Shown here: one piece after another, positions 16,276 through 27,254 of the stretch | Layout: each line of letters starts with the position of its first letter | Numbering within the stretch: position 1 is the first letter of the stretch | NCBI RefSeq assembly: GCF_001580015.1 | Contig: NZ_LSZQ01000041.1 | Coordinates: 62,001 to 126,000 of the forward strand | DNA length: 64,000 nt | Direction of reading: 5' to 3' | DNA from: Cephaloticoccus primus | GTDB lineage: Bacteria; Verrucomicrobiota; Verrucomicrobiia; Opitutales; Opitutaceae | Made by a program: the position numbers and the translations under genes | Notes under the pieces: model-generated | The model's database searches: none | Told to the model about the DNA's origin: nothing | What the model saw: the letters and a program-made list of their open reading frames with translations, nothing else

Positions 16276-18890
16276 AGGTTGTAGACCTCTTTGCGACGGT
16301 TGAAGGCTTCCTGGCCTCCTTCCATGATGTTGATGATGGCGTCCTGCACCGGGCGAGCGTCGATACTGCCGCTTCGCGTGGCGACCTTCTCGTCTTGGTA
16401 TTGGCAGGCGTGTACCTGTTCCGCGTCACCCAGTACCGGGAAGTTGGCGTTGTGGGTGGCGAAAATGAATTGGGCGTGAGGCTTCATTTCCCGTAGCAGC
16501 TTGATCACATCGTCGTAAATGGTCTGGTTGTCCAGATCGTCTTCCGGTTGGTCGATGATGATCACATCGTTCTGGCGCTGGCTGAGCACGTACAGCAACA
16601 GCGCCGAAGCGCGCTGCCCGAGAGAGTGATGCTTCAACTCTTTGCCGCGATAGCGGATGACAAAGCGGTTGGGCACCTGCCAGGTGACAAATTCAGCCAG
16701 GTTCTGCATGAAGGTCCTTTCGAAGACCTCGGGGGTGCTGCCCGCCTTCGCCAAGGCCTCCGGTAGGGCACGCAACAGGCTGCCGAAGTCGGCGTAATCT
16801 TCCATAACCGCGCGCAGGGTGGTTTCGCGGATGTTGCTGCCCTTGAAGAGCTGCTGCATAAAGTCGATGGCGGCTTCCTTGTCGCCCTTGAAGTCCGCTT
16901 CGATCTGCAGGGCGGTGTGGCCAGCGTTCACGCGGTCCAGCTCTACCTTGATGGTGTTGAACTCGCGCAGCCATTGTTCATTGAGTTTGTCGATCTCGGC
17001 AAACAGCGCGTCGCGAATGCTGGTCTGCTGGGATTCCTGCTTGGCCAGTGCCTCCAGCATTTGCTCCGCCTTGGTTTTGCGCTGCTGCTGGGTCAGGAAG
17101 TCGTCCGGCTGAATGGCTGTCATGCCGGTTTGCTTGAGTTCCTGGGTTAGTTGGCGCTCAACTTGTGCGAACTCCTCCTGAAGGTTCTTTCTTGCACCTT
17201 CAAACTCGCTCTGCTTGGTCTTGAGGCGCTCCGCAATGGCTCGCGCGTCTTGCTCGATCTGCTTGAGCTGATCGACCTTGGCCACGAGGCTGGAGAACTC
17301 GACGTACCAGGCCGCGAAGAAATCCGGGTTCTGCCTGGACACGTAACTCGTCGCGTTGCGCAACTCGTCTTCATGTTCGGCAATCAATTGCCCTAAGGCG
17401 AGGAGGAATCTGTCTGCCCGCTCCTTCATGCGAGCGAGTGCAGTAGCGTCCTGCTGGAAGCCGAGGCGCTTTTGGAGCTTGTCGGCGACGCCGTGCTCCG
17501 CAAACTTGGTCAGACGGAAGTTGGCATCATTTAGTTGGGTCTCGAAGTCGCGCTTGAGTTCGGCGGTGTTGCCGAGCTTGAGCCAGCGCTGCGCCGCATC
17601 ACGCACGCGCTGGCGTTGGGTTTCGATGTCGTCACGCAGCGCACGCAGCTTCTCACCCACCAGCTTTTCCACCAGATCGGTCTCGAAGCCTTCTCCGGTG
17701 CTGGAAAGGTCTTTCTGCCCGAAGTAGATCGGGTGACGCAGCACGGTTTCCCGGATCGATACACCGGGCTGCAATTTGCCATCCAGATAGACGTTGGGCG
17801 CTTCGCGGAAGATGCGCGAGATGGTGAATTCTTGCCCGTACACATCACAGGCTGTCAGCGTGACCTTGCCGCCACTGCCAAGGGTATGGCGGATCAATTC
17901 GTCCTTGTATCTGGTGTCCTGCGCCTTTTCGCCACGAGGAATATCGAGGGCATAGCGCAGCGCTTCCAGAATGGATGATTTGCCGCTGCCGCGGATACCG
18001 ATCAAGGTGTTGAGTTCGGAAGAGAAATGCAACACCTGCCCGTCGAGAATGCCGCCGTTGAAGCGGATGCTGCGGATGTACGACGCTTGATGCTTGGGTG
18101 GCTCCATGGCGACCCGCCCAGCGGGATCGCTCAAGGCAAATTTGACCGCCTCGAAGGACAGCTCGCCCAGCTTCAGGTAGCTAGCCTTGCCTCGACCGAT
18201 TTCATCGACACTCTTGGGGTCGCTACCTTCCAGTTCGGCGGGGTACCAGCTCTGTAGCCAGCTTTGAATCTTGGTGCGGCAGGGTTTGTCTTTGCCTGCG
18301 CCGTCGTGCGTGCGTACCTTCTGAAAAGCCAGCGTTCTGCGGCGGAAGAACTCGTTTTGCCCCAACTCAGTCAGCCGGCCGCCATCCAGCTCCGCCCACA
18401 GGCCACTCGGGGCTTCGACATGGGCAAAGACAAGGAAGAAGTCCCGGTGATAGCCTTCCAGCTTCTTGATCGTCTCCAGAAGCGACCAAGAGGTGCGCCC
18501 GTTCTCCTGCTCGTACTGTGTGGGCGTTTTGCCTTCGAATGCGCTGGTCAGGAATGGGTTGATGTAGTTGTGTTTATCGATCCATTCGTCGGAGAACACA
18601 ATAAGTGTGTGGATGCCATTAGCCCCATCATTGACCGACAACTCGACGCCTGGCAGCAGCGCAATACCCTTCTTCTGGGCCGTCTTGCGCAGTGCTCTGA
18701 ATTCTTCGAAGTCGAACTTGTTGTGGTTGGTGATGACGCCCAATCGGATGCCCGCTTTCTCCAACCCATCCACATAGTTGCTGTTGTAGAAGTTGTCATC
18801 ACCCGTGAACTTGAATTCACGGTCCGCTCGGGTATGCAGATGAAAGTCTGCGCGGATCCACTGCGCCCCTTGCGTAAAAATCCCCCCCAT
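16257..18890 (-). CDS. PHP-domain / SMC-like ABC ATPase (TrlF-like defence protein)
   Basis: 877 residues. Residues 1-165 look like a PHP phosphoesterase: FHLHT (H17, H19), TNHNKFD (about 55), PGVELS (about 80) and FAHVEA (about 155) are the metal-ligand positions. Then comes an SMC/RecF-type ATPase: Walker A GIRGSGKSS (298-306), a long helical, coiled-coil-prone middle (about 400-690), a degenerate signature HHSLGQRASA, Walker B VIIIDQPEDDLD (776-787) and FATHNANFP. I recall similar PHP-ATPase proteins annotated as TrlF family. Expected role: ATP-driven sensing of foreign nucleic acid with a PHP nuclease effector. The start ATG overlaps the stop of the upstream RHH gene by one base; the end overlaps the AlbA_2 gene. 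Confidence 0.75.
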   Translation of the reverse strand: MGGIFTQGAQWIRADFHLHTRADREFKFTGDDNFYNSNYVDGLEKAGIRLGVITNHNKFDFEEFRALRKTAQKKGIALLPGVELSVNDGANGIHTLIVFSDEWIDKHNYINPFLTSAFEGKTPTQYEQENGRTSWSLLETIKKLEGYHRDFFLVFAHVEAPSGLWAELDGGRLTELGQNEFFRRRTLAFQKVRTHDGAGKDKPCRTKIQSWLQSWYPAELEGSDPKSVDEIGRGKASYLKLGELSFEAVKFALSDPAGRVAMEPPKHQASYIRSIRFNGGILDGQVLHFSSELNTLIGIRGSGKSSILEALRYALDIPRGEKAQDTRYKDELIRHTLGSGGKVTLTACDVYGQEFTISRIFREAPNVYLDGKLQPGVSIRETVLRHPIYFGQKDLSSTGEGFETDLVEKLVGEKLRALRDDIETQRQRVRDAAQRWLKLGNTAELKRDFETQLNDANFRLTKFAEHGVADKLQKRLGFQQDATALARMKERADRFLLALGQLIAEHEDELRNATSYVSRQNPDFFAAWYVEFSSLVAKVDQLKQIEQDARAIAERLKTKQSEFEGARKNLQEEFAQVERQLTQELKQTGMTAIQPDDFLTQQQRKTKAEQMLEALAKQESQQTSIRDALFAEIDKLNEQWLREFNTIKVELDRVNAGHTALQIEADFKGDKEAAIDFMQQLFKGSNIRETTLRAVMEDYADFGSLLRALPEALAKAGSTPEVFERTFMQNLAEFVTWQVPNRFVIRYRGKELKHHSLGQRASALLLYVLSQRQNDVIIIDQPEDDLDNQTIYDDVIKLLREMKPHAQFIFATHNANFPVLGDAEQVHACQYQDEKVATRSGSIDARPVQDAIINIMEGGQEAFNRRKEVYNLWKPQS

Positions 18891-19117
18891 TATCGTCCCT
18901 CCTCATAGACTGCCAAATTGGCGATGCCTTTACCAATTGCAGCAGGTTCACCGTTTGAGGGATTCAGCCCTAAGCCGTGACTGTGCGCGTATTCCCGCAC
19001 CAGAGTCTCCACCATTGAGGTCACCGAGCGGTGTTCAAGCTCTGCTGCCGAGCGCAGAAGTCGTTTAATTTCGACCGAAGTACGAATGGAAAGCGTTGTG
19101 TCTTTCAGACGTGGCAT
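18890..19117 (-). CDS. Small ribbon-helix-helix DNA-binding protein
   Basis: 75 residues starting MPRLKDTTLSIRTSVEIKRL: a basic strand (TTLSIRTS) followed by two helices (LLRSAAELEHRSVTSMVETLVREYAHS), the pattern of a ribbon-helix-helix repressor. It is the first gene of the minus-strand island operon and touches the PHP-ATPase start (TAATG). A perfect 10-bp inverted repeat lies 31 bases upstream, between this gene and the divergent Mrr gene. It is probably the local autorepressor or an antitoxin-like control protein. Confidence 0.7.
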   Translation of the reverse strand: MPRLKDTTLSIRTSVEIKRLLRSAAELEHRSVTSMVETLVREYAHSHGLGLNPSNGEPAAIGKGIANLAVYEEGR

Positions 19118-19147
19118 GACGTAATTTGCTTAGTTTTCGAGGCAGAT

Positions 19148-19176
19148 GTACTGCCTTCATAAGAAAAAGGCAGTAC
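19148..19176. promoter_or_regulatory. Candidate operator: perfect 10-bp inverted repeat
   Basis: GTACTGCCTT (19148-19157) and AAGGCAGTAC (19167-19176) are exact inverse complements separated by nine bases. The repeat sits in the 93-base gap between the divergent RHH and Mrr genes, where both promoters must lie. Dyads of this kind are usual targets of ribbon-helix-helix repressors. A transcript hairpin is the alternative. Confidence 0.55.
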
Positions 19177-19210
19177 AAACTTGATAACAACAGATCAAAA
19201 GGGAAACACA

Positions 19211-20212
19211 ATGGCAATGATGGCACGGATGTGGATGGTACGCGGTGAGGGGGGCAGGCTTTATGATGCTTTTCGTGAGCGCGGCGTGGCCGCTGTCGGT
19301 TGGCGCCACTTGGCCGCCCACGCGAAGCCGGGGATGAGCCGCAAGCAGTTGATTGCGCTGTATCAATCTGCCGATCCTCAAGCCAAACCGGGGACGGTAG
19401 TTTCGGGTGCATCCCAAGTCTGGCGTTTCCTTAATGACATCCAAGACGGCGACTGGGTCGTCACTTATTCTCCTGCCAACCGACTGTACTCGATTGGTAG
19501 AGTGGCTGGCCCAGCCGGGCATCGCCCCGACTGGGCTGAGCAAGGCATGCCGCTGGCGCGCGAAGTGCAGTGGCAAGCGCAGGAACTCTCGCGTGACAGT
19601 CTAAGCACTGGCACCAAGAACAGTCTGGGGTCGACTCTGACTTTGTTTGAAGTCCCCGCCAAGGCGGCGGCTGAGATACTGGCCGCGCTAAAAGGCCACC
19701 CAACACCGACTGTAGAAGAGGATACCGCGGTTATTACCGATGACCTGCTGGCCGACATTGAGTCCCAAGCCTTGGAGCGCATCAAAGATCGGGTAAGCGA
19801 ACTTGACTGGGACGATATGCAGCAACTGGTCGCTGGTATCCTGCGTGCTATGGGCTACAAAACCCAAGTCTCGCCGTCGGGTGCCGATCGGGGTAAGGAT
19901 ATCGTCGCTTCGCCTGATGGCTTCGGTTTTGAACATCCGCGCATCGTTGTGGAGGTGAAGCATCGCAAAGAGCAGATGGGGAGCCCGGAGATCCGCGGCT
20001 TCCTCGGGGGCCGTCACAAGGATGATCGCGGGCTGTATGTCAGCACGGGAGGTTTCTCGAAGGATGCCCAGTATGAGGCTGACCGAGCGGCGATCCCCTT
20101 GGCCATGTGGACGCTGGATCATGTGGTGCGGGCGCTGATTGAGCACTACGATGCCACCGATGCAGAAACCAAACGGCTTGTACCGCTGAAGCGGCTGTAC
20201 TGGCCTGCCTGA
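19211..20212 (+). CDS. Mrr-type restriction endonuclease with N-terminal PUA/EVE-like domain
   Basis: 333 residues from the ATG at 19211, which has AAGGGA seven bases upstream; a TTG at 19181 is also in frame. The N-terminal 150 residues (MWMVRGEGGRLYDAFRERG, then VWRFLNDIQDGDWVVTYSP and YSIGRV) resemble a PUA/EVE-like reader domain. The C-terminal part is an Mrr catalytic domain: LDWDDMQQLVAGILRAMGY, then SGADRGKDIVA and IVVEVKHRKEQ supply the D..ExK residues. Mrr enzymes cut DNA carrying modified bases; a reader domain would fit this. It is divergent from the RHH-ATPase operon and shares the dyad upstream. Confidence 0.82.
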   Translation: MAMMARMWMVRGEGGRLYDAFRERGVAAVGWRHLAAHAKPGMSRKQLIALYQSADPQAKPGTVVSGASQVWRFLNDIQDGDWVVTYSPANRLYSIGRVAGPAGHRPDWAEQGMPLAREVQWQAQELSRDSLSTGTKNSLGSTLTLFEVPAKAAAEILAALKGHPTPTVEEDTAVITDDLLADIESQALERIKDRVSELDWDDMQQLVAGILRAMGYKTQVSPSGADRGKDIVASPDGFGFEHPRIVVEVKHRKEQMGSPEIRGFLGGRHKDDRGLYVSTGGFSKDAQYEADRAAIPLAMWTLDHVVRALIEHYDATDAETKRLVPLKRLYWPA

Positions 20213-20297
20213 GCCGTTTTCGATTGGGTTTATTCGTGAGACGTCGTTGCCGGCGCGGGGCTTGGTTTTCGATTCGAGTTATGCGGCCGGCACCGCC

Positions 20298-20320
20298 CCC
20301 TTTCGCGCTTGCGCGAAGGG
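20298..20320. terminator. Hairpin between Mrr and tyrS genes
   Basis: CCCTTTCGCGC (20298-20308) pairs with GCGCGAAGGG (20311-20320) with one unpaired base. It lies between two convergent genes and could end either transcript, but no T tract follows, so it is only a candidate. A run of ten C follows at 20338-20347. Confidence 0.3.
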
Positions 20321-20368
20321 AGCAGCATGCAGCGATGCCCCCCCCCCGAGGAGTGAGCCGGTATTCGC

Positions 20369-21727
20369 TCACTCTGCGGTGAGGACGGCGTAGCTGCGTT
20401 TGCCTTTGCGCAGGAGGAGGTGTTTGCCGAAGAGGAGGTCGGCGGGGGTGACGTGGCGGGTGGGGTCGGTTTCGCGGCGGTTGTTGAGGTAGATGCCGCC
20501 CCCGCTGATGTCTTTGCGTGCCTGGCCTTTGGAGCTGCACAGGCCGCTGTGGACGAGGAGCTCGATGAGTGGCGCGCCGCTTGTCTTTTCGGCGGTTGCC
20601 GCAATGGGCGCGGTCGCGCCAGCGGTGTCGCTCGCCGTGCCGCCGCCGCTTCGGGCCGGGGCTTCAAGTGCAGTTTTGGCGAGGTGGGTAGTGGGGACTT
20701 CGCCGACGACGTCGCGGAAGGTTTCTTCGCTGGTGTCGCCGATTTCGGCGCCGAAGAGGATGGCGCTGGCTTTGATGGCGGCTTCGACGGCGGCGGGGCC
20801 GTGGACGAGGGCGGTCACTTCGCGGGCGAGGGCTTTATGGGCTTCGCGCGCGCCGGGGTTGGCAGCGTGGGCGGCTTCGAGTGCCTCGATTTCTTCGCGC
20901 GGCAGAAAGGTAAACTTGCGCAGGTATTCGCAGACTTTGGCGTCCTCGGTGTTGATGAAGAATTGGTAAAATTTGTAGGGGCTGGTTTTCTGGGGATCGA
21001 GCCAGACGGCGCCGCCGGCGGTTTTGCCAAACTTGGTGCCGTCGGCCTTGGTGATGAGGGGGAAGGTCCAGCCCCAGGCGTGGGTGCCGAGTTTTTTGCG
21101 AATAAGGTCGGTACCGGCGGTGATGTTGCCCCATTGGTCGGAGCCGCCGATTTGCAGCTCGCAGTCGTGGGCGTGGCGCAGGTGGTAGAAATCGTGGGCC
21201 TGGAGGAGTTGGTAGCTGAACTCGGTGTAGCTGATGCCGTGCTCGCCTTCCATCCGGGCGCGGACGGACTCTTTGGCGATCATGGCGTTTAGGGAAAAGT
21301 GCTTCCCGACTTCGCGCAGAAAATCCAGGAAGCTGATCGGCGTCGTCCACGTGGCGTTATCGACGAGTCGTGCGGGGTTGGTGGGCGAGTCGAAGTCGAG
21401 CAGGCGGGCGAGTTGTTGTTTGATGCAGCCGAGGTTGTGGGCGAGGGCTTCGGGGGAGAGCAGGTTGCGCTCGGCGGATTTTCCCGAGGGGTCGCCGACC
21501 ATGCCGGTGGCACCGCCGGCGAGTGCGAGCGGGTGGTGGCCGGCGAGCTGGAAGCGGCGCAGCGTGAGCTGGCCCATGAGGTGGCCGACGTGGAGGCTGT
21601 CGCCGGTGGGGTCGAAGCCGCAATAAAGCGTGATCGGCTGGCCGGTTTTGAGGCGCGTGTCGAGCGCGGGCAGGTCGGTGCAATCGGCCAGGAGGCCACG
21701 CCATTGCAGGTCTTCGATCAGGTTCAT
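20369..21727 (-). CDS. tyrS: Tyrosyl-tRNA synthetase
   Basis: 452 residues, somewhat longer than usual because of an Ala/Gly/Thr-rich insert near residue 360. Class I signatures: HVGHLMG (HIGH equivalent) in FDPTGDSLHVGHL, and KFGKTAGGAVWLDP (KMSKS equivalent). Tyrosine-site features include the IGGSDQWGNI block. The C-terminal S4 domain reads GLCSSKGQARKDISGGGIYL. It charges tRNA-Tyr in the cytoplasm. The gene is convergent with the Mrr gene at the edge of the island and divergent from acnA. Confidence 0.96.
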   Translation of the reverse strand: MNLIEDLQWRGLLADCTDLPALDTRLKTGQPITLYCGFDPTGDSLHVGHLMGQLTLRRFQLAGHHPLALAGGATGMVGDPSGKSAERNLLSPEALAHNLGCIKQQLARLLDFDSPTNPARLVDNATWTTPISFLDFLREVGKHFSLNAMIAKESVRARMEGEHGISYTEFSYQLLQAHDFYHLRHAHDCELQIGGSDQWGNITAGTDLIRKKLGTHAWGWTFPLITKADGTKFGKTAGGAVWLDPQKTSPYKFYQFFINTEDAKVCEYLRKFTFLPREEIEALEAAHAANPGAREAHKALAREVTALVHGPAAVEAAIKASAILFGAEIGDTSEETFRDVVGEVPTTHLAKTALEAPARSGGGTASDTAGATAPIAATAEKTSGAPLIELLVHSGLCSSKGQARKDISGGGIYLNNRRETDPTRHVTPADLLFGKHLLLRKGKRSYAVLTAE

Positions 21728-22047
21728 CGGGGAGGGAATCGTCGTAGTTTCGGTAAACGGGAAGAGCTGCGAGGTGGGCGGCGATTGCGCTGGCTTTCAA
21801 CCAAATCTTATGGGGCGGAAACGCCGCACAGTATCGCAGCTTCTATGAGGAAAAACGGTTTGTAAGTGGACTACTGCTTTCGCAACTTCGCCGCCGCCCT
21901 GACTGGGGGGCGGCGCGCGGAGCTCGCCACTTGGTGCTCCGAAAGCACGCGCGAGTTTTTGCGCTACTACCACCACGCTCCGCGCCCTTTTAATTTAATC
22001 ACACCACTTCCACAAACCGACATTCCTGCCTCGCAAAGCAAAACACG
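21728..22047. other. Divergent promoter region tyrS/acnA
   Basis: 320 bases between two divergently transcribed housekeeping genes. A plus-strand frame of 61 codons starting at 21866 ends at the acnA start but shows no family features. I see no clear hairpin or riboswitch. Confidence 0.4.
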
Positions 22048-24789
<2,742 letters not shown>

Positions 24790-24826
24790 GCTCCCTCCCT
24801 CCTGAAAAACCGCTACGTAAACAAAG

Positions 24827-24889
24827 CCATGACTCAGCCAACGAAGCGCTTTTTTTTCCGCAAAAAATCAGCATCACTCTGAGTCATGG
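24827..24889 (+). promoter_or_regulatory. Inverted repeat enclosing a 17-codon leader frame before the STAS gene
   Basis: CCATGACTCAG (24827-24837) and CTGAGTCATGG (24879-24889) are exact inverse complements, 41 bases apart. The right arm contains the start codon of the STAS gene (24886); the left arm contains another ATG that opens a small frame (MTQPTKRFFFRKKSASL, 24829-24882) ending three bases before it. Pairing would hide the start codon; translation of the leader would open it. This is inference from sequence only. Confidence 0.35.
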
Positions 24890-25410
24890 TCGAGACCGGT
24901 AAGCCCGTTTTCTTCGTGGATGTGCACTCGGATCCCGTTGTCATGCGGATCGAGGGCCGCGCTTCTTTTCAAAACAGCAGCTGCTTGCGCGACTTCGCCA
25001 CCGAGATGCTCGCGCAGGGCAAGACGCGGCTCGTGATCGACTTTCAGCACTGCACGAGCATGGACAGCACTTTCCTCGGGATCCTTGCGGGAGTGGCACT
25101 CCAGTTGCGCCAGAAGACCAAGGCCAGCGACCCGCAACCGCTGATCCTTGCGCGCGTCGGCCAGCGCAACCTGGAGCTCATCCGCAACCTCGGCATCCAC
25201 CGACTCATGACCGTGGATGCGGGCGACTTCAAAATGAGCTTCGACAAGTGCTCGCGCCCGCTCACCCAGCAGGAGCAGGACGAGCTCACCAGCGCGCGCG
25301 TGGCCCTCGAAGCGCACGAAAACCTGATCGCTGCCGACGAGGGTAACCGCAGCAAGTTCCAGGACGTGCTCTCCTTCCTGCGCAACCGCGTCGAAAACGG
25401 AAGTCTGTGA
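24886..25410 (+). CDS. STAS-domain protein (anti-sigma factor antagonist-like)
   Basis: 174 residues. Residues 1-115 are a STAS fold: strand VVMRIEGRASFQNSS, then LVIDFQHCTSMDSTFLGILA with the Ser-containing loop (SMDST) that is phosphorylated in SpoIIAA-type antagonists. The C-terminal 55 residues are a hydrophilic helix-rich extension. The gene lies 55 bases before a GAF-PP2C phosphatase on the same strand; the likely pathway is partner switching, the phosphatase reactivating this protein. No anti-sigma kinase (RsbW-like) gene lies nearby. Confidence 0.85.
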   Translation: MVETGKPVFFVDVHSDPVVMRIEGRASFQNSSCLRDFATEMLAQGKTRLVIDFQHCTSMDSTFLGILAGVALQLRQKTKASDPQPLILARVGQRNLELIRNLGIHRLMTVDAGDFKMSFDKCSRPLTQQEQDELTSARVALEAHENLIAADEGNRSKFQDVLSFLRNRVENGSL

Positions 25411-25465
25411 CCAAGCTCTAGTTCGCCCAAAGAAATACCTCGAAGGCGGGGCGCTGTGCTGCCAG

Positions 25466-26959
25466 ATGACTGCGCTGTCTATGGTTGTGTTTCTCCTAGG
25501 GATTCTTGTTGGCGGCTCGGCGGTATCGTTTGCGCTGTATCGCACGCGAAAGCGCGAGGCGCTCCTGGAAGAGGAGAAGCAGCAAGTCGTGCAATCGCGC
25601 GAGCTGGTGGTCGATTTCATGCACCACATGGTCGAGGCGCTCGGCGAAGGGCTCGGCCAAAACGAGCTGCGGCAGCGGATCGTGCACGCGGCGATTCTGT
25701 GTTCGGGTGCGCTCAGTGCGGCACTCTTTGAGCGAGAGGGGAAAGGGCAGATGCGAGGCGTGGCCGTGGAGGGGCTGTTCCCGCCGCACCGGCCACTGCC
25801 GCCCGCGACGGTTGAGAAGCTCACGACGCGCGCGAAATTCATCGAAAGCGTACTGCGCGGCGAAACCTTTCCGGACGACGAAGGCATCATCGGCGCAGTC
25901 GTGCAGACGGGCGAAGCGCAGCTCGTCGCCGATGCAGCGAGCGATCCGCGCATCGTTCGCCACCAGGACCCCGCGCTAAAAGTGCGCTCGGTCATCGCCG
26001 TGCCACTCGCGTTTCGCGGCGAGCTGTTCGGTGTCCTAGCCGTCGCCAACTCCGCCGATGGCCTGCCCTTTAGCGCGGCAGATTTTACGCTTATGCAGTC
26101 GCTGGCCGAGCAGGCCGCGCTCGCGCTGCACAACCTGCGCCTGCTCAATTACCAAATCGAGAAACAGCAGCTCGACCTCGACCTTTCGCTCGCCAGCGGC
26201 ATCCAGCAAATGCTGCTGCCCACAGAGATGCCCAGCGTCCCGGGGCTCGCGCTCGATGCGCGCTACACGCCTGCGCAAAAAGTCAGCGGCGACCTCTACG
26301 ACCTGTTCCTGCTCTCGCCCACGCGCCTCGGCGTAGTCGTGGCCGATGTCTCGGGCAAGGGCATCCCCGCCTCGCTGCTCATGGCGATTTGCCGCACGCA
26401 CCTGCGCCAGATCGCGCCGCGCCACGACTCGCCCGCCGCCGCACTGTGCGAGCTCAACCGCGTGATCGGCAGCAACCTCGTCGGCGGCATGTTCATCACA
26501 CTGCTCTACGCGGTCATCGATCTGGAGCAGTCCACAGTCACGCTGGCGCGCGCCGGCCACGAGCTGCCGCTCTTCTTGCGACAAAACGCGATCAGCGGCG
26601 CGCCGACTGCCGAGTTCGTCGGCTCCGAGGGAATGGCGCTGGGGATGATGCCGCCCGAGATTTTTGACGCAGTCATCGCTGATCGCAGCGAGCCCTTCCG
26701 CCCGGGCGAGACGCTCATCCTCTACACCGACGGGCTCACCGAAGCGCCCAACGAGGATGAAAAAGAGTTTTCCGGCACGCGCCTGGCCGATGTGGCACGC
26801 ACGCTGCACCGGCGCAGTGCCCACGAGCTGGCAGACGGGATTCTCGAGGCGGTGAACCGCTTCACTGGCGGCTCCCCCCAGCGCGACGACCTTACGCTGC
26901 TCACCGTCAAGCGGGAGGGCGGTGGCGGGGCGGCGTCCGCTGCGGCGTTTACTTGTTAA
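25466..26959 (+). CDS. GAF-domain PP2C-type serine phosphatase (SpoIIE/RsbU-like)
   Basis: 497 residues. One N-terminal membrane helix (LSMVVFLLGILVGGSAVSFA) is followed by a short coiled segment, a GAF domain (about 50-230, GIIGAVVQTGEAQLVADAAS and SVIAVPLAFRGELFGVLAVA) and a SpoIIE phosphatase domain beginning LASGIQQMLLP, with metal ligands in VSGDLYDLF (D), VVVADVSGKGIPASL, ILYTDGLTEA and QRDDLTLL. It should dephosphorylate the STAS protein encoded just upstream in answer to a signal sensed by GAF. The target sigma factor is not in the window. Confidence 0.9.
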   Translation: MTALSMVVFLLGILVGGSAVSFALYRTRKREALLEEEKQQVVQSRELVVDFMHHMVEALGEGLGQNELRQRIVHAAILCSGALSAALFEREGKGQMRGVAVEGLFPPHRPLPPATVEKLTTRAKFIESVLRGETFPDDEGIIGAVVQTGEAQLVADAASDPRIVRHQDPALKVRSVIAVPLAFRGELFGVLAVANSADGLPFSAADFTLMQSLAEQAALALHNLRLLNYQIEKQQLDLDLSLASGIQQMLLPTEMPSVPGLALDARYTPAQKVSGDLYDLFLLSPTRLGVVVADVSGKGIPASLLMAICRTHLRQIAPRHDSPAAALCELNRVIGSNLVGGMFITLLYAVIDLEQSTVTLARAGHELPLFLRQNAISGAPTAEFVGSEGMALGMMPPEIFDAVIADRSEPFRPGETLILYTDGLTEAPNEDEKEFSGTRLADVARTLHRRSAHELADGILEAVNRFTGGSPQRDDLTLLTVKREGGGGAASAAAFTC

Positions 26960-27254
26960 CCAACGAAAATCCGCCCACGCGGGTTTCCGCTCCATTCACG
27001 TTTGATGCGTCGCTTCCTGTCGCAACGCATCCTTTCCTGCTGACTGAGGGGGCAACGCAAGTGATTCCATCATACTGAGCAGCCGAAATCTGATTTGCCC
27101 AAATCGGCCCACGCCATCAGGCGGGGTGACGCGTGCTGCGTGTTACATCTTGTCGCGAGAGCGTGAGCGGAAGTGCCACCGGCACTTCATAAAAAACGAG
27201 TCACCTGCCCAATAAACGCTCGAAGCCACTGCCGCTCTGGCCAGCCTTGGGCTT
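26960..27254. other. Gap upstream of trpB with a strong hairpin
   Basis: 295 bases without a gene. GAAGTGCC (27170-27177) and GGCACTTC (27181-27188) form an 8-bp stem with a three-base loop 66 bases before the trpB start. It is followed by A residues, not T, so it is not an obvious terminator on the plus strand. A leader peptide with clustered Trp codons was looked for and not found. Confidence 0.4.

Noticed and set aside
20338-20347. C10 tract as a second phase-variable switch
   Set aside because: It lies between two convergent genes and affects no reading frame.
24874-26148. 424-codon minus-strand frame
   Set aside because: Lies opposite the STAS and phosphatase genes; Ser/Arg-rich with no recognisable domain.
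27170-27188. Hairpin before trpB as a transcription attenuator
   Set aside because: No T tract follows and no leader peptide with Trp codons was found.
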